A DNA stretch of 64,000 nt from an uncultured Dialister sp. (lineage in GTDB: Bacteria; Bacillota; Negativicutes; Veillonellales; Dialisteraceae): NCBI GenBank assembly GCA_900543165.1, contig UQQQ01000001.1, positions 93,851 through 157,850 of the forward strand, given 5' to 3'. The notes below the pieces were generated by a model. The model was not told the origin of the DNA. It saw only the letters and a program-made list of their open reading frames with translations, and did no database searches. Below, piece by piece: positions 25,409 through 34,022 of the stretch (positions are counted from its first letter, which is position 1; each line of letters starts with the position of its first letter). Both the position numbers and the translations under genes were made by a program.

Positions 25409-27311
25409 CGGATTTCCTTTCGCTGCCATCTGTGGTGCAGAAAATGCGAAGGAAGCGATCCTCCTCACCCTGATAAACCCGCATGCCGGAGGACTTCTCC
25501 TGTCTGGCGAAAAGGGAACAGGGAAATCCACACTCGTCCGAAGCGCCAGAGAGCTTCTGGACGCCCCGTGGGTAGAGGTGCCGATCAGCATCACAGAAGA
25601 CCGGCTCTTCGGGGCTATCGATGCCGAAGAGGCCATTCGGAGCGGACACAAAAAGCTCCTGCCTGGTCTTATCGATGAAGCCAATGACGGACTGCTCTAC
25701 ATTGATGATGCGAATCTGCTGCGCGACGACCTGCTTTCTGCCATTCTGAATATTCGCGAGGCAGGCGGCTACCGACTTGAGCGTGACGGTCTCTCCGAGC
25801 AGAGAGAGTCCCGATTTACGGTACTTTCTGTCCTGAATCCAGAAAGTGGTACGCTCTCTTCCTCTTCGCTCGACCGTTTCGGGCTCTTTGCGCAGGTAGA
25901 GCCTGCGACAGATGATAAGACCAGGATTGAAATCATTCGACGTGTACTGGATTTCGAAAAAGACGGACTTGCCTTCCGTAAGAAATGGGAGCAGGAAACA
26001 GAAGCGCTGAGAGATCAGATCGCAAAAGCCAGAGAGAGACTTAAAGAAGTCGAAGTGTCCCCGGCCATGATCCAGCTGGCTGCCGTCTATACACTGAAGG
26101 CGCATGTAGCGGGTCATCGTGCTGATATTTATCTCATCGAAGCTGCCAGAGCCGAAGCGGCATTGGCTGGCAGAAAATATGTCCTTCCGAAAGACCTTGA
26201 AAAGGCGGCAGAATTCATCCTGCCTCACCGCATGAGAAAAGCGGAAGAAGAGGAAGATAGGCATGAGGATACAGAAAATCCGCCGCCTCAGCCGCAGGAT
26301 AACGAGGAATCGCCGAAGCATCAGCCACAGGACCCTTCACAAAGTGAACAAGATTTTACAAGACCGGAGCAGCCGCAGCCTGAGCAGACGGATACGGAAG
26401 ACAGCAAGGGCAATGAGGATCAAAATGATACCAATGCTCAGATGTCGAATCCGAAGGGGGCTTCCCGTGAACGTGTCGATGCGGCAAATCTCCATGTCAA
26501 TCTGCCTCCGATGTGGATCGAGCCTGCCAAGGACAGAAAGCCAAAGAAAGGGAGTGGTAAGCGAAGTCTTACCATGACTGACCTTATGCAGGGGCGTTAT
26601 GTACGTGCGGAAATTCCCAAAGCAAAGACAAGCGACATTGCTTTTGATGCCACGCTGCGTGCGGCGGCCCCGTATCAGAAGGCCCGTCCGTCGAATGGAT
26701 GTGCTGTCGTCATCAGAAAAGATGACCTTCGCAGTAAAGTGCGTGAAAAACGTACGGGGAATATTTTCCTTTTCGTTGTTGATGCCTCTGGTTCCATGGG
26801 TGCTCGGGAACGTATGAAAACTGTCAAAGGTGTCATCTTTAAGATCCTTCTCGATGCGTATCAGAAACGTGATCGCGTCGGCATGATCGCCTTCCGTAAG
26901 AAACAGGCTGAGGTCCTTCTCCCTGTCACAAGAAGCGTGGATTTCGCACAGAAGAAACTTGCCTCTATGCCGACTGGCGGTAAGACGCCGCTTGCCAAAG
27001 GTCTTCTCAAAGCGGAGGATGTACTCGATATGCTTTATCGACAGGATCCGGCACAGGACCCCGTCGTTATTCTCATCACCGATGGTCGTGCGACAAGTCC
27101 GCTCAATGAAGGGACCGATCCCGTGACCGATGCCATGGATGAAGCGAAACGCATAGGACGCCGCCATCTACCTGTGGCTGTCATCGATACGGAGGCTGGC
27201 TTTATCCGTCTCGGTCTTGCGAAAAAGATCGCAAAAGCTATGGGAGCATCCTATTTCCAGGTCGATAAAATGACAGAAGACCAGCTTCTCCATATTTGGC
27301 GCTGCATGTAA
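25398..27311 (+). CDS. chlD: chelatase subunit D (AAA+ and von Willebrand A domains)
   Basis: A 637-residue ChlD/BchD-like protein. The N-terminal AAA+ domain retains a P-loop, [10 protein letters not shown] low-complexity linker rich in Pro, Gln and Glu follows (about residues 285-350), then a C-terminal VWA domain with the metal-ion site [15 protein letters not shown] and TDGRATSPL. The retained P-loop contrasts with many D subunits in which it is degenerate. It completes a three-part chelatase with cobN and chlI. Confidence 0.92.
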   Translation: MKRNGFPFAAICGAENAKEAILLTLINPHAGGLLLSGEKGTGKSTLVRSARELLDAPWVEVPISITEDRLFGAIDAEEAIRSGHKKLLPGLIDEANDGLLYIDDANLLRDDLLSAILNIREAGGYRLERDGLSEQRESRFTVLSVLNPESGTLSSSSLDRFGLFAQVEPATDDKTRIEIIRRVLDFEKDGLAFRKKWEQETEALRDQIAKARERLKEVEVSPAMIQLAAVYTLKAHVAGHRADIYLIEAARAEAALAGRKYVLPKDLEKAAEFILPHRMRKAEEEEDRHEDTENPPPQPQDNEESPKHQPQDPSQSEQDFTRPEQPQPEQTDTEDSKGNEDQNDTNAQMSNPKGASRERVDAANLHVNLPPMWIEPAKDRKPKKGSGKRSLTMTDLMQGRYVRAEIPKAKTSDIAFDATLRAAAPYQKARPSNGCAVVIRKDDLRSKVREKRTGNIFLFVVDASGSMGARERMKTVKGVIFKILLDAYQKRDRVGMIAFRKKQAEVLLPVTRSVDFAQKKLASMPTGGKTPLAKGLLKAEDVLDMLYRQDPAQDPVVILITDGRATSPLNEGTDPVTDAMDEAKRIGRRHLPVAVIDTEAGFIRLGLAKKIAKAMGASYFQVDKMTEDQLLHIWRCM

Positions 27312-27374
27312 ATGGAGAAAAGGAGCGGCGTGCGCGGCATCCTATGATACATCGCTTTCCTTTCGCGTAGCATC

Positions 27375-27416
27375 AAAAAATCCGACTGTTTACCAAAAGT
27401 AAACAGTCGGATTTTT
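27375..27416. terminator. bidirectional terminator between chlD and galU
   Basis: AAAAAATCCGACTGTTTAC and its exact complement around a five-base loop, with A/T tracts on both sides; it separates convergent genes. Confidence 0.93.
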
Positions 27417-27465
27417 ACGTGCATGGAGAGAAAAGGAGGGAGACAACGACCGAATCGATGCGTTT

Positions 27466-28347
27466 TTAGTCCATGTTTGCGACCAGTGTTTTTAAATAGT
27501 TCTTGAAATCTTCTCCGAGGTCTTCCCTGCGAAGAGCGAATTCAACGGTTGCCTTGAGGTAGCCGAGCTTATTTCCGGTATCATAACGCTTACCGGTGAA
27601 ATTGTAGGCATAGACATGACCATCATGTGCCATGACGCGGAGGGCGTCGGTGAGCTGGATCTCTCCGCCCTTCCCGGGCTTCGTCTGTTCCAAAATTCCG
27701 AAAATATCAGGGGTGATGACGTAACGGCCGAGCGCTGCGAACTGGCTCGGTGCTTCCTCTATAGACGGTTTCTCGATCATATCCTTAACGTGAACCAGAT
27801 TCGGATCTTCTGTTGGTACGCCGTTCACGATGCCATAAGAGGAGACCGCGCTTTTGGGGACGATCTGGCAGCCGATGATGGTGGCACCTGTCTTTTGGTA
27901 CTGGTCCATAAGCTGCTTCAGTGCCGGGGTTTCATTGCCATTGTACACGACATCATCACCAAGAATGACACCGAATGGTTCATCATCGATGAAATCCTTC
28001 GCGCAGAGTATGGCATCGCCGAGGCCTCTCATATATGGCTGACGGGTGTAGTGGATCTTGACGGAAGCGACCTTGCGGACTTCTTTCAGAAGATCCATTT
28101 TGCCGGATTCATAAAGATGCGCTTCGAGTTCAGGGGAGGAGTCGAAGTGGTCTTCGATAGCCCTCTTGGCGTGACCGGAAATGATTAGGATCTGCTCAAT
28201 GCCGCTTGCTTTGATCTCTTCGACGATATACTGGATGGTGGGTTTGTCGACGATAGGCAGCATTTCCTTCGGCATAGCCTTTGTTTCCGGCAGGAAACGA
28301 GTGCCAAAGCCAGCGGCCGGAATAACGGCTTTTCTGATTTTCTGCAT
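27466..28347 (-). CDS. galU: UTP-glucose-1-phosphate uridylyltransferase
   Basis: A 293-residue nucleotidyltransferase with the N-terminal signature AVIPAAGFGTRFLPETKAMPK, given here in part as AAGFGTRFLP, the GDDVVY metal site and IEKPSIEEAPS. It makes UDP-glucose for envelope polysaccharides. AGAAGGAG precedes the start. It lies 62 bases downstream of galE without a separate terminator, so both are likely one transcript. Confidence 0.95.
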   Translation of the reverse strand: MQKIRKAVIPAAGFGTRFLPETKAMPKEMLPIVDKPTIQYIVEEIKASGIEQILIISGHAKRAIEDHFDSSPELEAHLYESGKMDLLKEVRKVASVKIHYTRQPYMRGLGDAILCAKDFIDDEPFGVILGDDVVYNGNETPALKQLMDQYQKTGATIIGCQIVPKSAVSSYGIVNGVPTEDPNLVHVKDMIEKPSIEEAPSQFAALGRYVITPDIFGILEQTKPGKGGEIQLTDALRVMAHDGHVYAYNFTGKRYDTGNKLGYLKATVEFALRREDLGEDFKNYLKTLVANMD

Positions 28348-28409
28348 GATAAATCTCCTTCTTATGTATTTTATCCTTGAAGCGTGGAAAAACCAAAAAG
28401 AAATGATTC

Positions 28410-29402
28410 TTACTTTTTATATCCATAGGGATGCGACTTATGCCATTTCCAGGCAGAAGCTATGATTTCCCTTGTATCAGAATGGGTGGGATGCCAGCCG
28501 AGGACAGCTTTACACTTTCTGGAAGAGGCGATAAGTACAGCGGGATCACCGCTGCGGCGCGCTTCTTCTGTCACTTTGAAATCGATGCCCGTCACTTCTT
28601 TGGCGGTGTCGATGATATCGCGGACAGAGAAGCCGTTTTCACTGCCAAGATTGAAATAGGTGCTTTCGCTGCCCTGTAAGAGGTACTGCATGGCGAGTAC
28701 ATGAGCATCAGCGAGGTCTATGACGTGGATGTAGTCACGGATGCAGGTGCCATCCGGGGTCGGATAGTCCGTGCCATAGATCGCGATGTGGTCGCGCACG
28801 CCCTGTGCTGTTTTTAGGATGAGGGGGATCAGGTGAGACTCTGGGTTGTGGTCTTCCCCGATCGTGCCATCGAGTGCAGCGCCAGCCGCATTGAAGTAGC
28901 GGAGCGCGACATAGCGAAGGCCATAGGCATCGGTGAAGTCTTTCATCATGTGCTCGATGACCAGTTTCGTGCGGCCATAGACATTGGTCGGATTGTGCGG
29001 GAAATCTTCTTCAATCGGCGTTTTTTCAGGCTCGCCATATACTGCGGCCGTGGAAGAGAATACGATCTTGGAGACGCCTGCTTTCTGCATGCCAAGAAGC
29101 AGGTGGAGCGTTCCTTCGACGTTATTTGTATAATACTTGGCAGGATCCACCATGGATTCTCCGACAAGTGAATAGGCTGCGAAATGGATGACACCGTCGA
29201 TTTTATATGTTTCGAGGGTTTTAGCGACGAAATCAATGTCGTGAATGTCACCTTTGACGAGTGTCACACCTTCAGACACGGACTCTGCATGCCCTGTGGA
29301 GAGATTATCGAAAACCACTGGCGTCAGTCCTTCGGCAGCTGCCAGTGCGCGGACCGTGTGGGAACCGATATAGCCGGCACCACCGGTGACAAGAATATTC
29401 AT
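28410..29402 (-). CDS. galE: UDP-glucose 4-epimerase
   Basis: A 330-residue short-chain dehydrogenase/reductase-type epimerase. The NAD-binding GGAGYIGSH is at residues 7-15, the catalytic Tyr-x-x-x-Lys is in VYGRTKL, and the C-terminal KCKAVLGWHP is typical. It interconverts UDP-glucose and UDP-galactose and, with galU, supplies sugar nucleotides for the envelope. AAGGAGG precedes the ATG. A TATACT and a TTGACC with a short 15-base spacer lie upstream (29442-29468). Confidence 0.95.
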   Translation of the reverse strand: MNILVTGGAGYIGSHTVRALAAAEGLTPVVFDNLSTGHAESVSEGVTLVKGDIHDIDFVAKTLETYKIDGVIHFAAYSLVGESMVDPAKYYTNNVEGTLHLLLGMQKAGVSKIVFSSTAAVYGEPEKTPIEEDFPHNPTNVYGRTKLVIEHMMKDFTDAYGLRYVALRYFNAAGAALDGTIGEDHNPESHLIPLILKTAQGVRDHIAIYGTDYPTPDGTCIRDYIHVIDLADAHVLAMQYLLQGSESTYFNLGSENGFSVRDIIDTAKEVTGIDFKVTEEARRSGDPAVLIASSRKCKAVLGWHPTHSDTREIIASAWKWHKSHPYGYKK

Positions 29403-29512
29403 AAAGGCCTCCTTGTTCTTTTGATTTTAAAATACCTTGCTAGTATAACATATGGGATAAAGGGTCAAGAGCGAGCATGCTCATAGGCGCATTTTCTGTC
29501 CACATGCCTGTA

Positions 29513-29749
29513 TCATCTTTTTTCATTCCAGAAGAGCAGATCGATGAGCATGACACCGGTAAAGCAGAAGGGCGCAACGCTGTCTGCGTGAAGAACCTGC
29601 AGAAAGGCGTAAAGACTGAAAAAGAGAATCGCGTATAGCAGAAGAATGGCTGCGAAGGGGGATTTCTTTTTCCAAAAAGAAATTCCGTAGCCGATGGCAA
29701 CAAAAAGAAGGCACAGCAGCGGGTACCAGTTGATAAGAAAAGCTGTCAT
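29513..29749 (-). CDS. small membrane protein, 78 residues
   Basis: Two or three hydrophobic segments (about residues 5-24, 32-53 and 58-72) separated by a short basic stretch (WKKKSP) and ending in NEKR. AAAGGAG lies six bases before the ATG, which supports translation. I do not recognise the family. It lies upstream of galE but about 110 bases away. Confidence 0.6.
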   Translation of the reverse strand: MTAFLINWYPLLCLLFVAIGYGISFWKKKSPFAAILLLYAILFFSLYAFLQVLHADSVAPFCFTGVMLIDLLFWNEKR

Positions 29750-29965
29750 AGAAAGCTCCTTTGCGTGCGGCTATGAAGTGCCGCGCTTTGACGAATTTCA
29801 TGTTTTCTTCATGGTAACAGTTTCGAATGCCATATACAATAGTTTTCTTCATAAATAACATAATATATAATACTTGTTTTTTCATTTATATCATTTTCTG
29901 TAAATGGAGATTTCTGCGATATCATGACGATACACAAGCGGAATCGGGCAGTCATGAAGTTTCTG

Positions 29966-30046
29966 TATTCTACAAAACTTGACAATTCGCGAGTCGCTGT
30001 GCGCTTTCATATCAATTTCTAACGAAATATGGTACAATAAAACGGT
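29966..30046 (+). promoter_or_regulatory. upstream region and extended -10 promoter of cbiL-cbiA-cobO
   Basis: TGGTACAAT (-10 at 30033-30038) followed by AAAACGGT, matching the cobU promoter over 19 bases. Upstream, TATTCTACAA (29966-29975) and ATTCGCGA (29985-29992) repeat words found before the CydB-like gene (3079-3097). The rest of the 29750-30116 gap shows no gene. Confidence 0.5.
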
Positions 30047-30116
30047 GCATAACAGCAATTTTTAAGGGGAACTCTTTCCCTATAACTGTTTCATAATCAT
30101 TTTGAGGAGGTTTATG

Positions 30117-30827
30117 ATGAAAAAAGGTAAATTATATGGCATCGGTGTAGGTCCGGGAGATTCAAAACTTCTGACTGTCAAGGCGGTCGAAGCTATCGAG
30201 CAGGCAGATATGATCATCACACCAAAGACGGAGAAAAAGGAAGGGTCTGTTGCTTTTAATATTGCAAAGCCCTATATTCCGGATACCGTTGAAATTTTCC
30301 CGATGGTCTTCCAGATGAATACTGACATGGAGGCTGTGAATAAGCAGTGGGAAATCAACCGCAAGCTGATTCAGGAAAAATTGGACGAAGGGAAGAATCT
30401 GGTTTTCCTGACTCTGGGTGATCCGATGCTCTACAGCACATATATGTATATTTTCAATGAGTTCAAAGACTCTGAAGAATATGAAGTCGAGACGATTCCG
30501 GGGATCCCTGCTTTTCTCGGCATTGCATCCTATATCGGGCTGCCTGTGACAGAATGGGAGGAAAATGTCCTCATTATTCCGGCGACCTGCGACCCGAAGA
30601 AATTTGATCAGGCACTGGCTGCCTGCGATAATGCGGTGATCATGAAAGTATACAAGAGCTTTGCTTTCGTGCAGGAAGAGCTTAGAAAGCATCACATGCT
30701 TGAGCGTTCTGTCATGGTATCGCGCGCAGGACTTCCTGATGAGATCGTCATTCGTGATATCGGAGGACTTCCGGCAGATTATAAGCCCAATTATCTGTCT
30801 ACCATCATTGCCAAAAAGGATAAATAA
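30117..30827 (+). CDS. cbiL: precorrin-2/cobalt-factor-II C20-methyltransferase
   Basis: A 236-residue SAM-dependent tetrapyrrole methylase. The N-terminal YGIGVGPGDSKLLTVKA and the FLTLGDPMLYSTY and ETIPGIPAFLGIA motifs fit the CbiL/CobI branch. The frame opens at TTG 30102, but that lies over the GAGGAGG ribosome site; ATG 30117 is six bases after it. It is the only corrin-ring methyltransferase in the window. Whether the substrate carries cobalt (early insertion) cannot be told from sequence. Confidence 0.9.
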   Translation: MKKGKLYGIGVGPGDSKLLTVKAVEAIEQADMIITPKTEKKEGSVAFNIAKPYIPDTVEIFPMVFQMNTDMEAVNKQWEINRKLIQEKLDEGKNLVFLTLGDPMLYSTYMYIFNEFKDSEEYEVETIPGIPAFLGIASYIGLPVTEWEENVLIIPATCDPKKFDQALAACDNAVIMKVYKSFAFVQEELRKHHMLERSVMVSRAGLPDEIVIRDIGGLPADYKPNYLSTIIAKKDK

Positions 30828-30829
30828 AT

Positions 30830-32203
30830 ATGGAATCTATCGCTCGTCCAAGGATTGTGATCGCCGGTACGAACAGCGGTGTCGGAAAGACGACCATTGT
30901 GACCGGACTCTTAGCTTATTTTCATTTCAAGGGATATGCTGTACAGCCTTTCAAAGTAGGTCCGGACTATATTGATCCTGGATTTCATGGAAAGGCGGCC
31001 GGGCAAAATTCCTATAATTTGGATACCTGGATGACACCGCCGGACCGATTGGTGCCGACATTTGCCTCGTTGTCGAAAGGGGCGGATATTTCCATTATCG
31101 AAGGAGTCATGGGGCTCTATGATGGTGGTGCGAATGGCATCAGTTCGACTGCGGATATCGCAAAGAAACTCAAGGCACCTGTGGTGCTGGTACTCGACTG
31201 CAAATCGGTTGGTTACAGCATCGCTGCGACGGCGCTTGGCTTTAGGGAATATGATCCGGATGTCCATATCGCAGGGGTCATCCTGAATCGTCTGGGCACA
31301 GACCGACATGAAGCGATGGTGCGCGAGGTCATGGAGAAGATCCACATGCCTGTACTAGGGGCTTTCCACCGGGACGATGCATTGCAGACACCGGAGCGTC
31401 ATTTGGGTCTTACTCCCGTGACGGAAATTGAAACGCAGGCGCTCATTGAGCACATGGGAGAAGCTGCTGGGAAATGGGTAGATACAGAGGCAGTCTTGGG
31501 CGTGGCAAGGCAGGCTCCTCTGCTGGAAGTTGAGGAAAGCGAAACAAAACTCAAGGTTAAAAATGTACGCATCGGCGTGGCGCGGGATGAAGCTTTTTCT
31601 TTTTATTACCCGGCTAGTCTCGAAGCGCTCGAACGGCAAGGCGCAGAGCTTGTTGATTTTAGTCCGCTCCGGGATTCCAGCATTCCTGACGTCGATGGTC
31701 TGATCTTCGGCGGTGGTTTTCCAGAGATGTTTCTTCATGAGTTGGTCGGAAACACAGCCATGAAAGCATCTATTCGGGAAGCGGCTGCATGCGGCATGCC
31801 AATCTATGCAGAATGCGGCGGGTTGATGTATCTTTGCGAGAAGATCCAAGGCTTTGACGGAGACTCCTATGAGATGGTCGGCCTTGTCCCCGGAGTTTGC
31901 GAGATGCAGAAAAAACTCCAGCGTGTGGGCTATGTGACTGGCAAGGCTCTTAGAAAGAGCGTTATCGCAGATCAAGGGGATCTCCTGAAGGGGCATGAGT
32001 TTCATTTCTCCACCCTTTCCTGCGGTGAGGATTTCCCCTGGGCATATACTCTTCAGGGGACACGGCAGAAGGCGGGGCACATTGAGGGCTATGCCAAGGA
32101 TAATGTACTGGCAAGCTATCTGCACCTTTCCTTTGATGGAAATCCAATGGCTGCAGAAAAATGGATCGCATCGTGTGAGGCCTTTAAGAAGAGCCGCAAA
32201 TAG
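30830..32203 (+). CDS. cbiA: cobyrinate a,c-diamide synthase
   Basis: A 457-residue glutamine amidotransferase (CbiA/CobB). The N-terminal ATPase loop is GTNSGVGKTTIVTGL, followed by FKVGPDYIDPGFH and IEGVMGLYDGG. The C-terminal glutaminase domain has its Cys in YAECGGLMYL. It amidates the a and c side chains of (cob)yrinic acid. It starts two bases after cbiL, so the two are translationally coupled. Confidence 0.95.
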   Translation: MESIARPRIVIAGTNSGVGKTTIVTGLLAYFHFKGYAVQPFKVGPDYIDPGFHGKAAGQNSYNLDTWMTPPDRLVPTFASLSKGADISIIEGVMGLYDGGANGISSTADIAKKLKAPVVLVLDCKSVGYSIAATALGFREYDPDVHIAGVILNRLGTDRHEAMVREVMEKIHMPVLGAFHRDDALQTPERHLGLTPVTEIETQALIEHMGEAAGKWVDTEAVLGVARQAPLLEVEESETKLKVKNVRIGVARDEAFSFYYPASLEALERQGAELVDFSPLRDSSIPDVDGLIFGGGFPEMFLHELVGNTAMKASIREAAACGMPIYAECGGLMYLCEKIQGFDGDSYEMVGLVPGVCEMQKKLQRVGYVTGKALRKSVIADQGDLLKGHEFHFSTLSCGEDFPWAYTLQGTRQKAGHIEGYAKDNVLASYLHLSFDGNPMAAEKWIASCEAFKKSRK

Positions 32204-32307
32204 GATGGTTTCATCGAGAGGTACGCAGTTTACGTTTGGGCATGGTACTTTTCCGGTGGAACCGCAAAAGTTAATGCATCATGTATGCTTTTTATGAGGG
32301 CAAATCT

Positions 32308-32862
32308 ATGACGGTACAAAAAGGACTGGTTCTGATCAATACAGGGACCGGTAAAGGAAAGACTACGGCGGCTCTGGGGACAGCGATCCGCGCCTGGGGA
32401 GATGGCCAGAAGGTGCTGATCCTTCAATTCATCAAGGGCGCGTGGAAGTATGGCGAGCTGAAAGCCATTGAGACTTTGGGTGAGGGAAATGGCCGCATCC
32501 AGATCCGGCCGATGGGGGATGGCTTCGTCTTCCATAATAAGGATAAAGAAAGTGAAGAAGAATTCCGGCGAAAAACGGCACTGGCTAAGGAAGCCTGGCA
32601 GATGGTCGAAAAAGAAGTCATGAGTGATGCATGGGATCTGATTGTTTTAGATGAGATCAATTATGCCATTCACTTTGGTATGATTTCTGCAGGTGAAGTA
32701 GCGGAGCTCATTCAGAAAAGACCGGAGCGCCTCAATATGATCCTGACGGGACGCTATGCTGAGCAGCAGCTTATTAATCTTGCAGATACAGTGACTGAGA
32801 TGACGCTTGTGAAGCATGCTTTCCAGAAAGGCATCCGTGCAAGAAAAGGAATAGAGTTTTAA
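32308..32862 (+). CDS. cobO: cob(I)alamin adenosyltransferase
   Basis: A 184-residue CobA/BtuR/CobO-type corrinoid adenosyltransferase with the P-loop NTGTGKGKTTAALGTAIRA (core GTGKGKTT) and DLIVLDEINYAIH. It attaches the 5'-deoxyadenosyl ligand to corrinoids. ATG 32281 would add nine residues but lacks a ribosome site, while GAGGG lies seven bases before ATG 32308. It lies 104 bases after cbiA, probably in the same transcript. Confidence 0.93.
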   Translation: MTVQKGLVLINTGTGKGKTTAALGTAIRAWGDGQKVLILQFIKGAWKYGELKAIETLGEGNGRIQIRPMGDGFVFHNKDKESEEEFRRKTALAKEAWQMVEKEVMSDAWDLIVLDEINYAIHFGMISAGEVAELIQKRPERLNMILTGRYAEQQLINLADTVTEMTLVKHAFQKGIRARKGIEF

Positions 32863-32897
32863 GGAAACGCGGATAACGATTTGAACAGTGCTTCCTC
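32861..32897. mobile_element. minimal relic of the palindromic element after cobO
   Basis: AAGGAAACGCGGAT followed by ATTTGAACAGTGCTTCCTCA: two family termini with almost no interior, overlapping the cobO stop codon. Confidence 0.45.
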
Positions 32898-32900
32898 AAT

Positions 32901-32938
32901 AAAAAGCAGTACCCCATGGGAATGGGGTGCTGCTTTTT
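32901..32938 (+). terminator. terminator of cbiL-cbiA-cobO
   Basis: AAAAAGCAG-TA-CCCCA and TGGGG-TG-CTGCTTTTT form the stem. It ends the operon shortly after the element relic. Confidence 0.9.
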
Positions 32939-33097
32939 AAATGATTTCAAGGTTTACTGATGGAGATTTTGGGCTTTGAGACGTAAGAGGGGGAAATCGG
33001 TGAATGTTGTATCTTTGCAGCCTGGTGGATCTGCCTCTGTTTTGCGTCTGAAGGATTCTGACGATCGTCGCTAGATCCGGATCTCGAATTTTCCCTT

Positions 33098-33115
33098 TTA
33101 TACACATTATTCACA
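33098..33115 (+). promoter_or_regulatory. two abutting DnaA boxes before hpf
   Basis: TTATACACA (33098-33106) and TTATTCACA (33107-33115) both match the DnaA 9-mer TTATNCACA exactly and are placed head-to-tail without a gap. A weaker box, TTATTCACG, is at 33232-33240. The surrounding gap (32939-33256) otherwise holds only the hpf promoter. Confidence 0.55.
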
Positions 33116-33179
33116 CGTTCGTATAAACCCTATTCTGTCAATCCATGACTTTTCGTCGAGTCCTATAGAATTTTTTGAT

Positions 33180-33207
33180 TTGATAAAAATGAGATATCAT
33201 GTATAAT
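33180..33207 (+). promoter_or_regulatory. promoter of hpf
   Basis: TTGATA (33180-33185), a 16-base spacer and perfect TATAAT (33202-33207), 50 bases before the hpf start. Confidence 0.75.
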
Positions 33208-33256
33208 ATACATAGAAGGATAAGCAAGAGCTTATTCACGAAAGGAGGATTTCATT

Positions 33257-33796
33257 ATGGAATTAACAGTTAGAGGCAAGAATCTTGAAATGACTGATGC
33301 GCTGCATTCCTATGTAGAAAAGCATACAGGTAAGATCCAGAGGTACTTCGATAAACCGATAAAGATTAATGTATTACTCCGTATTTCCAATATGACCAAA
33401 ACTTGTGAAACTACAGTTTTCGTAGACGGCGTCATTCTTCGTGGTGTCGAAAAATCTGATGATATGTACAAATCCATTGATCTCGTTTTCGACAAGGTGG
33501 AACGGCAGATTCATAAATATAAGACTCGTCTGGCAAAGAAGTTCAAAGAAAAGAATACACTGTCCCGTCAGTTTGTTCTTGAAAAAGAACCGATCGCTGC
33601 ACAGGCGGATGCTGATTTTGAGATCGTGAAGACGAAACACTTCAATATCAGCCCGATGTCGCCGGAAGAAGCCATCCTGCAAATGAATCTTCTGGGACAC
33701 AGCTTCTTCATGTTCTTTAATTCGGATACGGAAGCTATGGCTGTCGTATATCGCAGAGATGATGGCAAATATGGCCTGATCGATGCTGAAAAATAA
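33257..33796 (+). CDS. hpf: ribosome hibernation promoting factor, long form
   Basis: A 179-residue protein: an N-terminal YfiA-like domain (MELTVRGKNLEMTDALHSYV to about residue 100), a linker, then the C-terminal dimerisation domain with NISPMSPEEAILQMNLLGH and YRRDDGKYGLI. Long HPF dimerises 70S ribosomes into 100S particles during slow growth. AAAGGAGG precedes the ATG. It has its own promoter and terminator, so it is monocistronic. Confidence 0.96.
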   Translation: MELTVRGKNLEMTDALHSYVEKHTGKIQRYFDKPIKINVLLRISNMTKTCETTVFVDGVILRGVEKSDDMYKSIDLVFDKVERQIHKYKTRLAKKFKEKNTLSRQFVLEKEPIAAQADADFEIVKTKHFNISPMSPEEAILQMNLLGHSFFMFFNSDTEAMAVVYRRDDGKYGLIDAEK

Positions 33797-33814
33797 GAAA
33801 AGCTGATTTTTTAT

Positions 33815-33846
33815 AAAAAAGGAGCGGAAATTTCCGCTCCTTTTTT
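33815..33846 (+). terminator. terminator of hpf
   Basis: AAAAAAGGAGCGGAAA and its exact complement, ending in six T. Confidence 0.93.
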
Positions 33847-34022
33847 GACTATAGCCTACGAGTTTGTTAAAATGAAATAGCATGTAAGTATAGAATTACT
33901 GATGGTATAAAAAGAAAGGAATATCCTTGCGAGTTTCCTCGCTCATGTTTGTATCGGGGGCTCCTTCTGATTTCTTTGACCATCGCTTTTACAACGCTTG
34001 TACTATAAAAGGAGCTGTGTCC

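Noticed and set aside
24377..25684. A 435-codon minus-strand frame
   Set aside because: Shadow of chlI and chlD, which carry clear P-loops.
29750..30116. Cobalamin riboswitch before cbiL
   Set aside because: I found neither a B12-box-like segment nor the GCCACTG core here, before cobU or before cobN.
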